This document shows, piece by piece, positions 32,294 through 43,325 of a stretch of 64,000 nt of DNA. The stretch is from Cryphonectria parasitica EP155 (lineage: Eukaryota; Ascomycota; Sordariomycetes; Diaporthales; Cryphonectriaceae): NCBI RefSeq assembly GCF_011745365.1, contig NW_024468912.1, forward strand, positions 248,001 through 312,000, read 5' to 3'. Each line of letters opens with the position of its first letter. Position 1 is the stretch's first letter. The notes beneath the pieces were generated by a model, which ran no database searches, was not told the origin of the DNA, and was given only the letters and a program-made list of their open reading frames with translations. The translations under genes and the position numbers were made by a program.

Positions 32294-34074
32294 CTACCAG
32301 TCTGTTCCCGTCTCTATGCAGGGGATCTCAGGTTGCAAAAAGATTTGCTTGAGATCCAGAGAAAAGATTGTCGCAAAGATATAGGGTCTAGGAAAGCAAG
32401 CATCCCAAGATGTATCGTCCGAGCGCCAGAACCTCTCGAGAACATTCTTGGCCAGCAGCGGCGCGAATGAGCCAACAGATTGGCTCATGTTGTCCAGCTT
32501 TGTCGCAACGAAACTGCGCATCGCTGGGCCACAGCCAGTGCTCCCAGCCCCAAGTACCGTCAGTGGCCAGAGCATATTGTCCTTGATACATGCTGATGAT
32601 AATGCCTTGTCGAGGAGTTGCTGCAGGGACTGCGTCTGGGTGGCCCAAAGGGCATCCAAGGAGGGGGATTGGTGGAGAATTGCCACGCTGCGTAACGAGG
32701 AAATGCCGTACAGCAACACAGCAGACCGGTATACATCTCCTGCAAGGGCCCAGTACTCCTGTGACGCTGGCTTGAGCCGTGCCCATTGGCTTGGAGAGAA
32801 ACTCCTGATCCGATCTAGTATCTCGACCGCCTCCTGTGGGAGAGTCTGACTGCCAACACAGGTCGTGGCCTGCGCGCGGAGGCGGTTGATATTGGCAATC
32901 TCGACAAGCAAAGAAGGTGGCAGCAATTGGAAAGGGATCATGTTGCTGCTGCTCTTTGCCAGTATAAAGTCGACCTCTTCCATGGTCGGGATGGTCATAT
33001 TTAAGTCGGACGCTGGGCACGTCGTGTTTCCAATGACGGAAAGACTAGAATAGAATGCATTGATTAGTTACTAAAGATCGCTGGCCTGCCTAATCTTATC
33101 AAAGCACCACGTACTAGACAAAGCAACGAAGTAGCTGCTCTAGGTTCTTTAATCTGGCCAGGGAAACCACTCCGCCACGCAGCACAACCAGTGTGTAGAT
33201 CGCGTCAAGATGGCATCGCCAGTTCGAGGGTACACCTTGTTGGACCTATATTCAAACGTATTTCAGTATGACCACCGCCGTCGCGTTGCCAAATACAATA
33301 AACAGTTGACTCACATCGGCAATTAGAAATGATACAATGCCGGTGAGAAGCATATCACCGCCCCATTTGTTCTCGAGATTGGTGTCTTGGACCAAGGAAC
33401 GAAGGATCAATCCCCGATACCGATGATACTCCCCAAGCAAAGTAGACCGTTGACTACGATCCTGGACTTGGTTGATACGGTGTGTGAGGACCATACACAC
33501 CAAGGACATCCGTAAATGATCTGGATGAGAGATCCCCAGCTGAATTAGTTGTGGCGAGAGGCGGTAGAGCTGAGGACATGGGCCAAGTTCCTGTACCGGC
33601 GCGAGGCTGTGATATATGCAAGTATTAACTTTGTGTGTTAGCTCGACTGGACCTCAACCGTGCCCTGTGGTCCAGAAACTTGCAGTATTCAGCAGCCTCA
33701 ACCAGTGCATCATGCTCAAGCCTGATATGGAAAGGAGAAACCCCAGGCTCAGCAGCAAGGGAAACCAACTCCCCGCCGACGTCTGACCGTGCACACTCCT
33801 CTTTATTCCCCAGATGTTCTTTTTGGGGGGGTGGAGGCCTGTTCCGCTTCCTAGTCTTGGACTTGACTTTCCCAGGGTCGAGCCAGCGTAATCTTAGAGG
33901 CTTGACACCACCGTAGCCTGGACAGTCGAGACCAGATGCGGAGCACCGTGTGCATGCGGGACGCTTGAAGTCACAGACCAAGCGGCGTCGTACGCACTCC
34001 CAGCAGTGGCGCTGCCGGGCACTTTCGACTACCGACGTTGTTTGCAGAGGGCCAACGATCTGATGTGAGATCAT
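32294..34074 (-). CDS. Zn2Cys6 fungal transcription factor
   Basis: A nuclear regulator. Exons are 34074-33680, 33606-33315, 33245-33115 and 33044-32294, giving 522 residues. The binuclear zinc cluster lies near the N-terminus (about residues 24-51), with spacing C-x2-C-x6-C-x6-C-x2-C-x6-C (CWECVRRRLVCDF then ACTRCSASGLDC). It is followed by a basic, Lys/Arg/Pro-rich linker. The rest resembles the fungal-specific C-terminal effector region (helical, with a DAIYTLVVLRGGV motif). The gene is divergent from the RTA1-like gene, and the shared 827-bp promoter contains CGG-N5-CCG, a typical target format. Targets are unknown; autoregulation and control of RTA1 are inference. Confidence 0.88.
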
Positions 34075-34901
34075 ATTGGTACGATGGCGGCAGGTCTCTC
34101 TAGAAGTCTCAAGCAGAGAAATGGGGTATGAGACATCAGTGGGACAAGGCCGAGTGATTGGTCACCAGATATGAGTCAAGAGAGCTGTTTATCACGAAAA
34201 TATAGGATTAGGGAAGGAAAAAATCAATGGAAATAATTATAGTGGTAGTGAAGGATGCCAGGGGAGTGGGGCTTTGACGGTGGGAGTGGCACCTAAACTC
34301 CAACATTATAGAGGGCCCTGAGAACAAATTAAAGGATCAGTAGCATACGCTTGCCCAGCGATCTGCAGATACAAGCCCAGAGGCCAATGGGATGATCAGC
34401 CTAGTAAAGGATCTTGTCAGCTCTGGCTGTGGACGTTGAACGGCACGACCGGCAGCGCATCAACGAGTCAAAAGACCCACTGCATCGCCGCCATGATTTT
34501 ATCTTAAAGCAGTCAAGCGGTCATCCTCTACGACCAGGGGGACAAAGTCTTGGCAACTTTTTTCTCCTATTCGGGTTAAGCGTTATGATTTGTAGAACTG
34601 CTTTAAGGCTGGCGATATCGAAAGTATATGCGGTTTCGTTAAGTCAATTACGAGCTCACGGTATGCCAATGACGGAAAATCCTTCTTTGACAGCCAGCAT
34701 CTGTCTGTCCTATTTAAGATACCAAATGCTTCGCCCATTTATTCTCATCGAAAACATAAGAGACACTATGACTCTCAACTTCCTGTCCAACTCCCCTTCA
34801 CGAGCCCTCTGCCGTCCACAGGTCGTTACGGATATTCCTTTGTCCTGCCGCTTACTATAGATTCATTTCTGTCAAGCACTTCTTGGATTGCCGATTTTAA
34901 G
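34075..34901. other. Divergent promoter, TF and RTA1-like gene
   Basis: An 827-bp shared upstream region. A 148-codon open frame (34414-34860) is present, but it matches nothing recognised and runs up to the RTA1 start, so I treat it as non-coding. Confidence 0.55.
34441..34451. promoter_or_regulatory. CGG-N5-CCG palindromic site
   Basis: CGGCACGACCG lies about 370 bp upstream of the Zn2Cys6 gene and 450 bp upstream of the RTA1-like gene. Inverted CGG triplets with a fixed spacer are the classical Zn2Cys6 dimer target. That this factor binds here is inferred. Confidence 0.4.
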
Positions 34902-36135
34902 ATGGAGAATGGACAGCCAAGTAAGTCATGATACAGCAACACTGACAGTTCGCGGCGCCAGATGAAACTAACGAATTCTGCTGTAGTCTTGTGGAGCCTC
35001 TATGTTTATGCTCCCAACAAAGGAGCACCTATCTTCTTTACTATTGCCTATGCTTGCTCTGGAGCTGGTCACCTTTGGCAGTGCTAGTACGTGGTATACT
35101 CTCTATGATGCTTCATTTTCCTCAAAGAAAAGAATTGAAAAAGGAGGATTTACTCACAGCTCTGGATAGTCACCACAAAGCCTTCAGGCTTATGGGACTG
35201 CACCCACTCTGTGCTCTGATGTTTGCGCTCGGGTACGCCCTGCGAGAATGGGGAGCCTATAATTACCTCTATACCGGTACAGCAACTACCTTGATCCTAT
35301 ACATCCTCAGCCAAGTCTTCATATATGTGGCTCCGTAAGTGTCCTGTACTAGAGAGATTAGTCCGGACCAGGCAAGAACCCTACCTGCTAACATCAGTCG
35401 CCATGCAGGCCACTACTCGAGCTCGCCAACTATCATGTCCTTGGCCGCATGTTCAGCTACGCCCCTTCTTTCGCCCCCGTGCCCGCCGGTACAGCACGAA
35501 CGGTTTTCAGCCTGCTGATGATAGTGGTCGAGACCGTCAATTCGTTGGGTGTGGCACTTGCTGCCAATGTGCATAGCACTGAGCAAAGCCTAGGCAGAGT
35601 CCTCACGCTGCTGGCACTCTCGTTGCAGCTTTGCATCTGCGTCTCATTTGTGGTGCTGACGGCCTGGTTCCAACGGCGGTGCAGAAAAGCGGACGCACAC
35701 GCCACCATCTCAACACCTCTGAGGGTGCTTTACACAAGCACTTTGTTGATCACGATCCGCTGCATCTACCGCTTGGTAGAGCATGTAGGCAACTCGGTGG
35801 TACAGATCAACAATCTAGCCGCGCTCGAGGCTCTCACGCCAGTGCTGCGGCATGAATGGTTCTTCTACATCTTCGAGGCGACTCTCATGCTCATCAACTC
35901 CATCATCTGGAACATCTGGAGCCCAGTTCGGTATCTGCCTAACGACACCAGCCTGTACCTGTCGCAGGACGGCACCGAGCTGCTTCAGGCACCAGAAGTT
36001 GACGATTCGGACGATCGACCACTGATAATGAAGATTGCATGTGTGTTGACCTTTGGCTTGTTCTTTCGAGGAAAGAAGCATTACGTTCCCCGCCGCACGA
36101 CCTCTGAATATCCGCTCACAACTCGTCAGAACTGA
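34902..36135 (+). CDS. RTA1-like lipid-translocating exporter family protein
   Basis: A seven-TM membrane protein of the RTA1/RSB1 family, whose members confer resistance to aminocholesterol or export sphingoid bases. Exons are 34902-34920, 34987-35086, 35170-35334 and 35409-36135, giving 336 residues. After splicing the N-terminus reads MENGQPILWSLYVYAPN, followed by TM helices. Family marks are GYALREWGAYNY, IRCIYRLVEHVGN (TM5-6 loop) and HEWFFYIFEATLM, with a cytosolic C-tail. The 19-bp first exon is easily missed. The gene is paired head-to-head with a Zn2Cys6 factor. The substrate is unknown. Confidence 0.87.
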
Positions 36136-36597
36136 TCGGAGATTGCGTCAGCTTTAAAATATAGAAAGTATAAGTCCACTATAGGCTATAGTGTTCTTTT
36201 TCTTTTTTTTTTTTATCTTTTTCTTTTCTCTAATAGTGGTCAAAAAATAGTAGGAAATTAGGTTAATCCGGTTTGTTAATGATTTTTGATCGAGAGGTAG
36301 AAATGGGGAGAGAAATATTTGAAAGAAAAGAAGCATGACAGTCTCAGTAGACATCCGCTAGCCTAATCATTCCAAGTCCTAAGGCCATGTGCTTGTCACT
36401 ATCACTAGCGTGACAGGGAGTCCCGCTAATCTCAGGTCGACCCCGCCATGCCTCATTTGAACATCTTCTCGCTCCTCCATTTTCAGGCCTATGCTTCCAG
36501 ACGATCGTGCCTCACCCTGCCCACGTCTCACTCTCCCTCCACACAGATCCCTCTGTGCTTCTCCCCAACATTTTCTTTCCCTTCGCGGCTGGACAAC
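36136..36597. other. Intergenic, RTA1-like gene to ERG19
   Basis: AT-rich 3' flank with a T/C-rich tract at about 36195-36230, then a CT-rich leader before ERG19. No gene is seen. Confidence 0.6.
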
Positions 36598-37887
36598 ATG
36601 GCAGAGAACAAAGTGTATCGCGCGAGCACCACTGCTCCAGTCAACATTGCTGTTGTCAAGTAAGCGTCGCCCTTGAGCTTCACCGCCCTGGCCTCTCCGT
36701 CCTCATCCTCCCCTTCCTCCTTTTCCCGCCATGCTTTACTAATGTTATGTCTCAACACCCAATTTAGGTACTGGGGCAAGCGTGATGCCAAGCTTAACCT
36801 GCCAACCAACTCCTCCCTCTCCGTCACCCTGTCGCAGTCCGACCTCCGCACCCTGACCACCGCCTCCTGCAGCGCTTCTTACCCCGCTGGCGAAGACTCC
36901 CTCCTCCTCAACGGCTCGCCTTCTGATGTGACCGGTGCACGGACCCAGGCATGCTTCCGTGCCCTCCGTTCCCGCCGCGCCGCGATCGAGGCAGCTGACC
37001 CGTCCCTGCCGAAACTGTCTGCCATGCCCCTCCGTCTCGTCTCCGAGAACAACTTCCCCACCGCCGCCGGTCTCGCTTCCTCTGCCGCCGGCTTTGCTGC
37101 CTTCGTTCGCGCCGTTGCCGACCTGTATGAGCTCCCCGATTCACCAGCTGAGCTCAGCCTGATCGCCCGCCAGGGGTCCGGCTCCGCCTGCCGCAGCCTC
37201 TTCGGCGGGTATGTGGCATGGAGGATGGGCTCTCTGGAGGACGGTTCTGACTCTCTGGCCGATCTTGTTGCCGAGGCCTCACACTGGCCAGAGATGCGCG
37301 CTCTGATACTGGTCGTCTCGGCCGCCAAGAAGGGCGTCAGCTCGACCAGCGGCATGCAGCAGACCGTCGCCACCTCGGGCCTCTTCAAGCAGCGCGTTGC
37401 CGAAGTAGTGCCCAAGAACATGGATCTGATGGAGAAGGCCATCAAGGACAAGGACTTTGCGCTGTTTGCCGAGGTGACGATGCGTGACTCCAACTCGTTC
37501 CACGCGAGCTGCGCCGACACATATCCGCCCATCTTTTACATGAATGATGTGTCGAAGGCGGCTGTCAGGGCGGTCGAGAAGATCAACGAGGCTGCCGGGC
37601 GGACCGTGGCAGCATACACCTTTGATGCAGGTCCCAACTGCGTGGTGTACTACCTCGAGAAGGACGAGGCTGCCGTGGTCGGGTCATTCTACAAGGTGCT
37701 GGGAACGGAGGTGAGCGGCTGGAAGGCAAATGCCGCTGGTCACTCGACGGACATTGTCCTTGAAGAACCAGTCGCGGACACGCTCAAGACGGGCGTCTCG
37801 AGGGTCATCATGACTGGCGTCGGAGAGGGACCTCAGAAGACGGACGAATACCTGGTCACGGAGAATGGAGAGCTGGTCAAGCGGTGA
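36598..37887 (+). CDS. ERG19: Diphosphomevalonate decarboxylase (mevalonate pathway)
   Basis: Catalyses ATP-dependent decarboxylation of mevalonate diphosphate to isopentenyl diphosphate, feeding sterol and isoprenoid synthesis in the cytosol. Exons are 36598-36659 and 36768-37887, giving 393 residues, the usual length. The GHMP-kinase fold is marked by the N-terminal APVNIAVVKYWGKRD, the ATP loop ENNFPTAAGLASSAAGFAAF, the GSGSACRSLFGGYVAW block with its conserved Arg, and the AAYTFDAGPNCVVY block with the catalytic Asp. The intron follows the AVVK segment, splitting the Lys codon. The promoter is CT-rich as in highly expressed fungal genes. Confidence 0.96.
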
Positions 37888-38874
37888 CCATGCTCAGACC
37901 AGATCATACTGCCCTAGGAGATTGTTGCTGTAGATGGTAAAGCACCATGATCAATCCCTTCTCCAGCTTTCTGCACAGCATAGCTGGTAATTGAATCTTT
38001 GTTTCATCTTTTGAATATAGGTACTTAATTAGAGAGGATTATTATAGAGAGAGACAATAAAAAGATGTGAAACGCCACAAGGTCACTCTTTGCATTTCAA
38101 TGTGGTGGCAGAGGTTGTCTTAAAGTGCATGTGTGATATTCAGGGTCCAAAACTTCAGGGACCAGAGCTCTGTGGCTAGTGGTGGGCCCCCTGGAACAAA
38201 GTCTGCATGTGGCAGGTGTCTTGGAACTGGTTCCCCAGCACGCCTAGGATCTAGCAGTGCTGAGGTACTAACTGCAAGTAGCAGCTAGTAGCATGACCGT
38301 CACTTCAGTGCACAACAGTGCCCATCTTAAAGGGCAACGTCACTGGAGAACCCCAACCCACCTGAGCTGAACAGGTCAACAACAGAGAGCGAGAGAGAGA
38401 CAGAAGAAAGTACCCAGGTACCTGTCACACCGGGTCATCATCATCCTCCTCTACTTGTCTTGTCTGACACTGTGAAAGCTTCAGTGACTTACAGCGACCA
38501 CTCACAGACATCTCTCTTGCACTCTCTCTTTGCACCTTTGTTTGTTTATCTTCCCAGTCTTCCCCGCCCATCCCTGCATCTCTTTACTCTCTCTTCTGTG
38601 ACATCACCCAAATGATGCAGGAACCCTGATTATCGTTTGCCTCGCCCGCTTTCTCATCTCCCAAGTCCTAGCCATTGGAGAGGTTGTTTGACGACGACGC
38701 TTTTGGGCCTTTACTTGCCTTGTGCTCACAGCTGGGGTGTGTCACATATCCTCACCTCTGTCTGGCAAGCCTCCCGACGAGGACAACTCCTTCTCTGTAC
38801 CCATCGTCGTCGAGGGACAGACAAGAGATAACCCTCTGACCTCCTCCACTTTATTCTCAGTCTGTCGGGTCAAG
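37888..38874. other. Intergenic, ERG19 to RUS1-family gene
   Basis: No gene is recognised. The last 500 bp are CT-rich (GAGAGAGAGA near 38390, CTCTCTCTT near 38520) and probably form the promoter and a long 5' leader of the RUS1-family gene. Confidence 0.55.
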
Positions 38875-40280
38875 ATGAGTGTCATCTATGACATTGATGA
38901 GTCTGGTGATGTCCTCGTGACATACACCAACTCAGAGAAGAAGGGTGGCCTGAAAGCAGTATGTTCCCCTCTTTTCTGTGCTGTCTGCTCTTATCATCAT
39001 CAACATGATGGAATGTCATTGACACCAGTCTGCAGGAGAAAACCAAGACCCCCCTGCCCAAGGCTATCCTGTATGCATTTCTCCCTGCGGGCTTCCCTCA
39101 CACTGTCACCAATGACTACCTGGCCTACCAGACGTTCGACTCTCTGCAGGCCTTCTCGTCCTCCATCACCAACCTGTTGGCCAACCGTGCCATCCTGGAG
39201 GGGCTGGGCGTGGGCAACTCTTCGCAGACGCCAACGACCGCCCTCCTACTGCAGATCATCCAGGACACCTTCTCCCGCCTAGCCACCATCCTGTTCGCCC
39301 ACCGCATGGGACAGGCCATCGAGCCCGAGTGCAAGTACTACCGCTTCCTCGCTGATATTTTCAACGACTGCAGTCAGTTCCTCGACCTCCTGCTCCCCGC
39401 CCTGCCCCTGCTGCCCAAGGTGTCGGTCATGGTGTCTGCCTCGGTGCTGCGCTCCCTGTGCGGTGTCGCGGCCAACGCCTCCAAGGCCACGCTGAGCGCC
39501 CACTTCGCCCGGTCCGGCAACCTCGCCGAGCTCAACGCCAAGGAGGCCAGCCAGGAGACCGTCGTCAGCCTTATGGGGATGCTGGCCGGGACCCTGCTGG
39601 TGAAGTTGGTCGAAGGCAAAGCCGCTGTCTGGTCCTGGATGGTTGTCCTGGTCGGCATCCACCTCTTGACCAACTACTGCGGCGTGCGTAGCGTCAAGAT
39701 GCGCACCCTCAACCGCCAGCGCGCCACCATCGTCATCCGCGACTGGCTCGAGACCGGCACCATCCTAACCCCCGACGACGTCGCCCGCCGCGAGTCCATC
39801 CTGTTCAACAGCCGCGGTAACATGTCCTCCCGCACGGGCGAGTATCACGGTACCGCCGACTTTGGCGGTTACGGCGACGTCGTCAACTTCCGGTCCTGGG
39901 GCTCTCACAGCTACGTCTTCGACACTGACGACTACTACATGGGCATCTGGCAGTGGGGCCCGAGCTTCACCATCCGCATCGCCGTCAAGGCCGGCAGCCG
40001 CTCTGTCAACGACCCGCTGATGGCCTGGTTCGACGCCGTCGCCCACGCCTACCACTTCGACACTGCTGTCCTCAGGGACGGTCTGGGCGGGGCCGGTCAC
40101 TACGAGAACGAGGTCCCCGACGACCACCGCGTGGGGTCTGGCATTGTCGACCGGGACACCAAGATGGCTGTCTTTGAGGCCCTCAGGGCCAAGGGCTGGG
40201 ACATTGAGAACACGGCTCTGGAGACGCGCACCCCAGTGCGCGTGCGCGTCGGCGACGCCAAGACCTGCAAGGGCATGTAG
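38875..40280 (+). CDS. RUS1/DUF647-family protein
   Basis: A member of the ROOT UVB SENSITIVE family (DUF647), conserved in eukaryotes with poorly defined function. Exons are 38875-38958 and 39036-40280, giving 442 residues. The core runs from KAILYAFLPAGFPHTVTNDY, the family-opening motif (FLPxGYPxSVxxxYxxY), through YYRFLADIFNDCSQFLDLL, a Gly/Ala-rich hydrophobic section (MVSASVLRSLCGVAANASKA, a family signature), to two putative membrane helices. The motif NYCGVRSVKMRTLNRQRATI marks the end of the conserved domain. The C-terminal third is soluble and includes LMAWFDAVAHAYHF. The start ATG has AAG upstream and directly precedes conserved residues. Plant members act in vitamin B6 and UV responses; fungal roles are unknown. 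Confidence 0.9.
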
Positions 40281-41229
40281 TTATTTTGTTGTTCAGCTCG
40301 TTCTGGCTTTCTGTCCCATTTCTCTCTTTGAGGTCTTCGAGATTGGTTATCTAAGAAGGCCAAGCCAGATGCGCTTCCCCAATCTGAGTCCAAGCGCTGA
40401 CCTATTTCTTTGTTTCCTGGTCTTCCTCTTCGAAATTTGTTCGGTTTTCCCTTACCCTATCTACATTATATGAAGGGATTCTTGATGTGCTGACACGCTC
40501 AAACACACCCAGTGCCACCACCGACAATTGAAAAGGACACAGGCTCTCTTTTACATCCACGACCACCTCCTCAACAGGACGCAAAGAAGGATTGACAGCA
40601 TGGTTGAACTGTTTGGTTTTTCAATTTTGTTTTTCACCTCCGGCGTTACGGGAGCAAGTTATGGCGTTAGGAGAGAAAGGTCCGGACAATGATCCGGGGC
40701 GGGATCAGCGGGGGCGTTGGAGTCGTGATATGATGGCAATGGATCATCAACTCATGGTGATATTAAGAGGATCACAGGGCAGACATCTCATGGCAAGCAA
40801 ATGCGCATTAGTGACTTGACAGTTTGATTGGGACAAGATCTGGGAGATGTCTTCCCTCTGTCATGGGTATCGTACACGGTGGAATAATGAGGAGCTGTGA
40901 TTCTCGATACCAAACAAATGGAATGAAAACCTTCCACACTTGTCTTCCGACATATAGAGTGCTATTCCTTTTCCTTTCCCTTTTCTCTTTTTTTTTCTTC
41001 TTCTTCTTTTTTTCCCCCCCTCTCCTTTCTTTCTTTTGTCTTTCTGTCTCTCATTCTTTCCGGCGACCTGCAGTATTCAATCTTGAGAAATCGAACATTG
41101 AATGCTCACACCCCATCTCAGCTTATGCGCAAACTCCTACCTTCTCGTAGTCCAATTCCTTTTGTCATAGTCTGTCCGTCTCTTATTCAGCGCTCTTCCT
41201 CACCTCAGTGTCTCATGCCGACATCTTCT
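40281..41229. other. Convergent intergenic with long pyrimidine tract
   Basis: Lies between RUS1 (plus) and haem lyase (minus). It contains a nearly pure C/T tract at about 40960-41060. No gene is recognised. Confidence 0.6.
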
Positions 41230-42375
41230 TCATGCCAGGCCGAGGGCCCTTGTCGCTCTCATCTTGACGGCCTCCCAGCTGTTGAGTTTGGGCCTGACAT
41301 CGAGGTAGAAGCTAGGCCTGCCGGCCTTGTCATTCTTGCCGGCGTAGAAGTCAATTACGTACTCGACCTTGGTGCCGCAGCGGTCGATAATCCAGTCGTG
41401 CCTGTCGAAGGGAGCGGTATAGCCTAGGAGGGTGTTGAGCCTGGCCTTCGGTGACATCTTGCTGGACAGGCCCGTGAAGGAATAAAGCCTCGGGCCACCG
41501 GGGCAGCTATTATCACGAGGAGATTATCAGCGCATGACCGGTCTCTTCTTTTTTCTTGTCTTCTTGCTTTTCCTCTTCTTTCGCTACACATACTGTCTCC
41601 TCTGGGTCAAGGAGACGATCAGTAATTGGGGGAAAACGTACCTGGCAGCCTCGTAGGGCTTCTCCCACTCCTTGATCTCGACCCAAGCCCTCTCATTGAC
41701 AGCATTATGAATAGGGACGACGGCCTTCATGTCTGCGGCGCGGGTATCGTGGCCCTTGCGCTTCATAGCGTCGAAGAACATCTTCTCAGAGGGATAGACC
41801 CAGTTGCCCGTCTTGGGGTCGGCGCCAGTTTCCGTCTCGTTGTTCACAGGACAGGCGGATGTGGTCGCACCGGACGAGGTGGAGCGAGGAATCGTGGAGA
41901 TGACACGGTCGGTGCCGAGGCCTGTGTCGTGACGAGGAGGGTGGTTTTGTGGTAACGTCTGTTGCCGTGCGGCGTTCGAGTCTGCTGAGGAGGAGGAGGA
42001 GGAGGAAGGGGAGCTGAAGAAGGGGATCCGCCAGCCCCAGCCTGATGAGGAGGCAGAGGCTTGCTCCGGTGGTGTGGGTGAGGGTTGGCCCTGGTGTTGT
42101 TGTGAGGATGGGGCTTGTGCCTCTCGGGCTGCTTTTGCCTGTGCCAACCATGCTTCTCTGCTTGTGTGGTCAACAGGGCACTTTTCAGCACCTTCTGCGA
42201 CCCCAGCGCCTGCTGCGTCCTTCATCATGGCCTGTGGGGTGGCGGTGGTGCTCGTTGTCGTCGTAGTCGTCGAATTCGCGGTCTGGTTCTGGCCCGTCTC
42301 AGTAGCCGTTCCTCCAACGTCCGCCAGGGCCTTCCTATTTAGAAAGAGCGTATCTAGTAGATCTTGCTGCAACAT
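41230..42375 (-). CDS. Holocytochrome c/c1 synthase (haem lyase)
   Basis: A mitochondrial intermembrane-space enzyme that attaches haem covalently to apocytochrome c or c1. Exons are 42375-41642 and 41506-41230, giving 336 residues. Two Cys-Pro haem-regulatory motifs are present (KCPVDH and ACPVNN). The conserved core shows YPSEKMFFDAMKRKG, VVPIHNAVNERAWVEIKEWE (with the haem-ligating His), and after splicing SCPGGPRLYSFTG, SPKARLNTLLGY, PFDRHDWIIDRCG and VEYVIDFYAG. The segment before KCPVDH is long, low in complexity and Thr-rich; the ATG at 42228 (287 aa) begins just before the first haem motif and may be the true start. I cannot decide between a cytochrome c and a c1 specialist. Confidence 0.92.
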
Positions 42376-43325
42376 GTTGAAGGTGCCATTATCATAAATT
42401 GATTGTCCGGGTGTGTTTGGTTTGGTTCAGTTTCTGGAGGAAATATAGTCTTCGCGAAGTGGTGTGCAGTGGTCATGAAATAAGGTGATTTCCAGTCGCA
42501 AGGCAATTCATTCAAGTCATCATGCGCTAAAAATAATCGCCGGGGCGCTGCGGCCGGCAAGAAAGGAATCGCCTGGAAGTATTTTTTTATGGGGGGGCGG
42601 CCGTGGTCGGGGCAGGCTTGGCTTAGCTACTCACGTGCTACTGGATTTGGCTGGGCGCGCAGGGGTGCTTACAGTATCACAGTATTAGGTACTATGTACT
42701 GTAGGTGCTTCAGGTGCTGTACTAGCAATACTTTACAGCACCGGACCCGTTTCATCCAGGGTCGACCTGATCCTGACGGTGTCATCGATCTCATCCTCAC
42801 GACACATACAGTCAATTGATATTGTCTTCGAGGCATGCAAGGTATAGTCTTGGGAAGTTCGGAAACATATGGACGAACTGAACCTGCGCAGCTCTCTTCT
42901 CATCTCGGTGGACTACTACACCAGGACTGGTCCAACTTGTCACCGACGGGAGATGACGAGGCAAATGAAGAAATGCACCTTCAGTCTCAAAAGTCATAAT
43001 GTGATCCAGAGCCAGAGCTATGCCAGCAAGAAGAGGGAATCGCAGATCATATCACCCTGAAGCGGGAATTCAGTCGCCGCATGTTCCAACCAGGGCGCTG
43101 TCACACTGAAACGGATGAGGACGACAACTCTAGCATGAAAGCACAAGGAAACAATTTGGGTATACATAAACTGCTTAACATTCAGTGTCGGGTATAAATG
43201 GATTACTTAAAAAAGAGTTTCATACAGTCTCTCTCTCTCCCTCGGTCTCTCCGGCAATACGAAGCCACATCTCTGTCCGTGCTGTTCTTCTTGATTCTCC
43301 TTGTTTGTTCTTCTACTTTCCTTCT
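42376..43325. other. Intergenic, haem lyase to sugar porter 2
   Basis: Promoter of the haem lyase and 3' flank of the second sugar porter. A GTAC-rich patch lies at about 42685-42735. No gene is recognised. Confidence 0.55.

Noticed and set aside
34414..34860. 148-codon frame between the Zn2Cys6 and RTA1 genes
   Set aside because: It occupies the shared promoter, has no domain and ends 42 bp before the RTA1 start.
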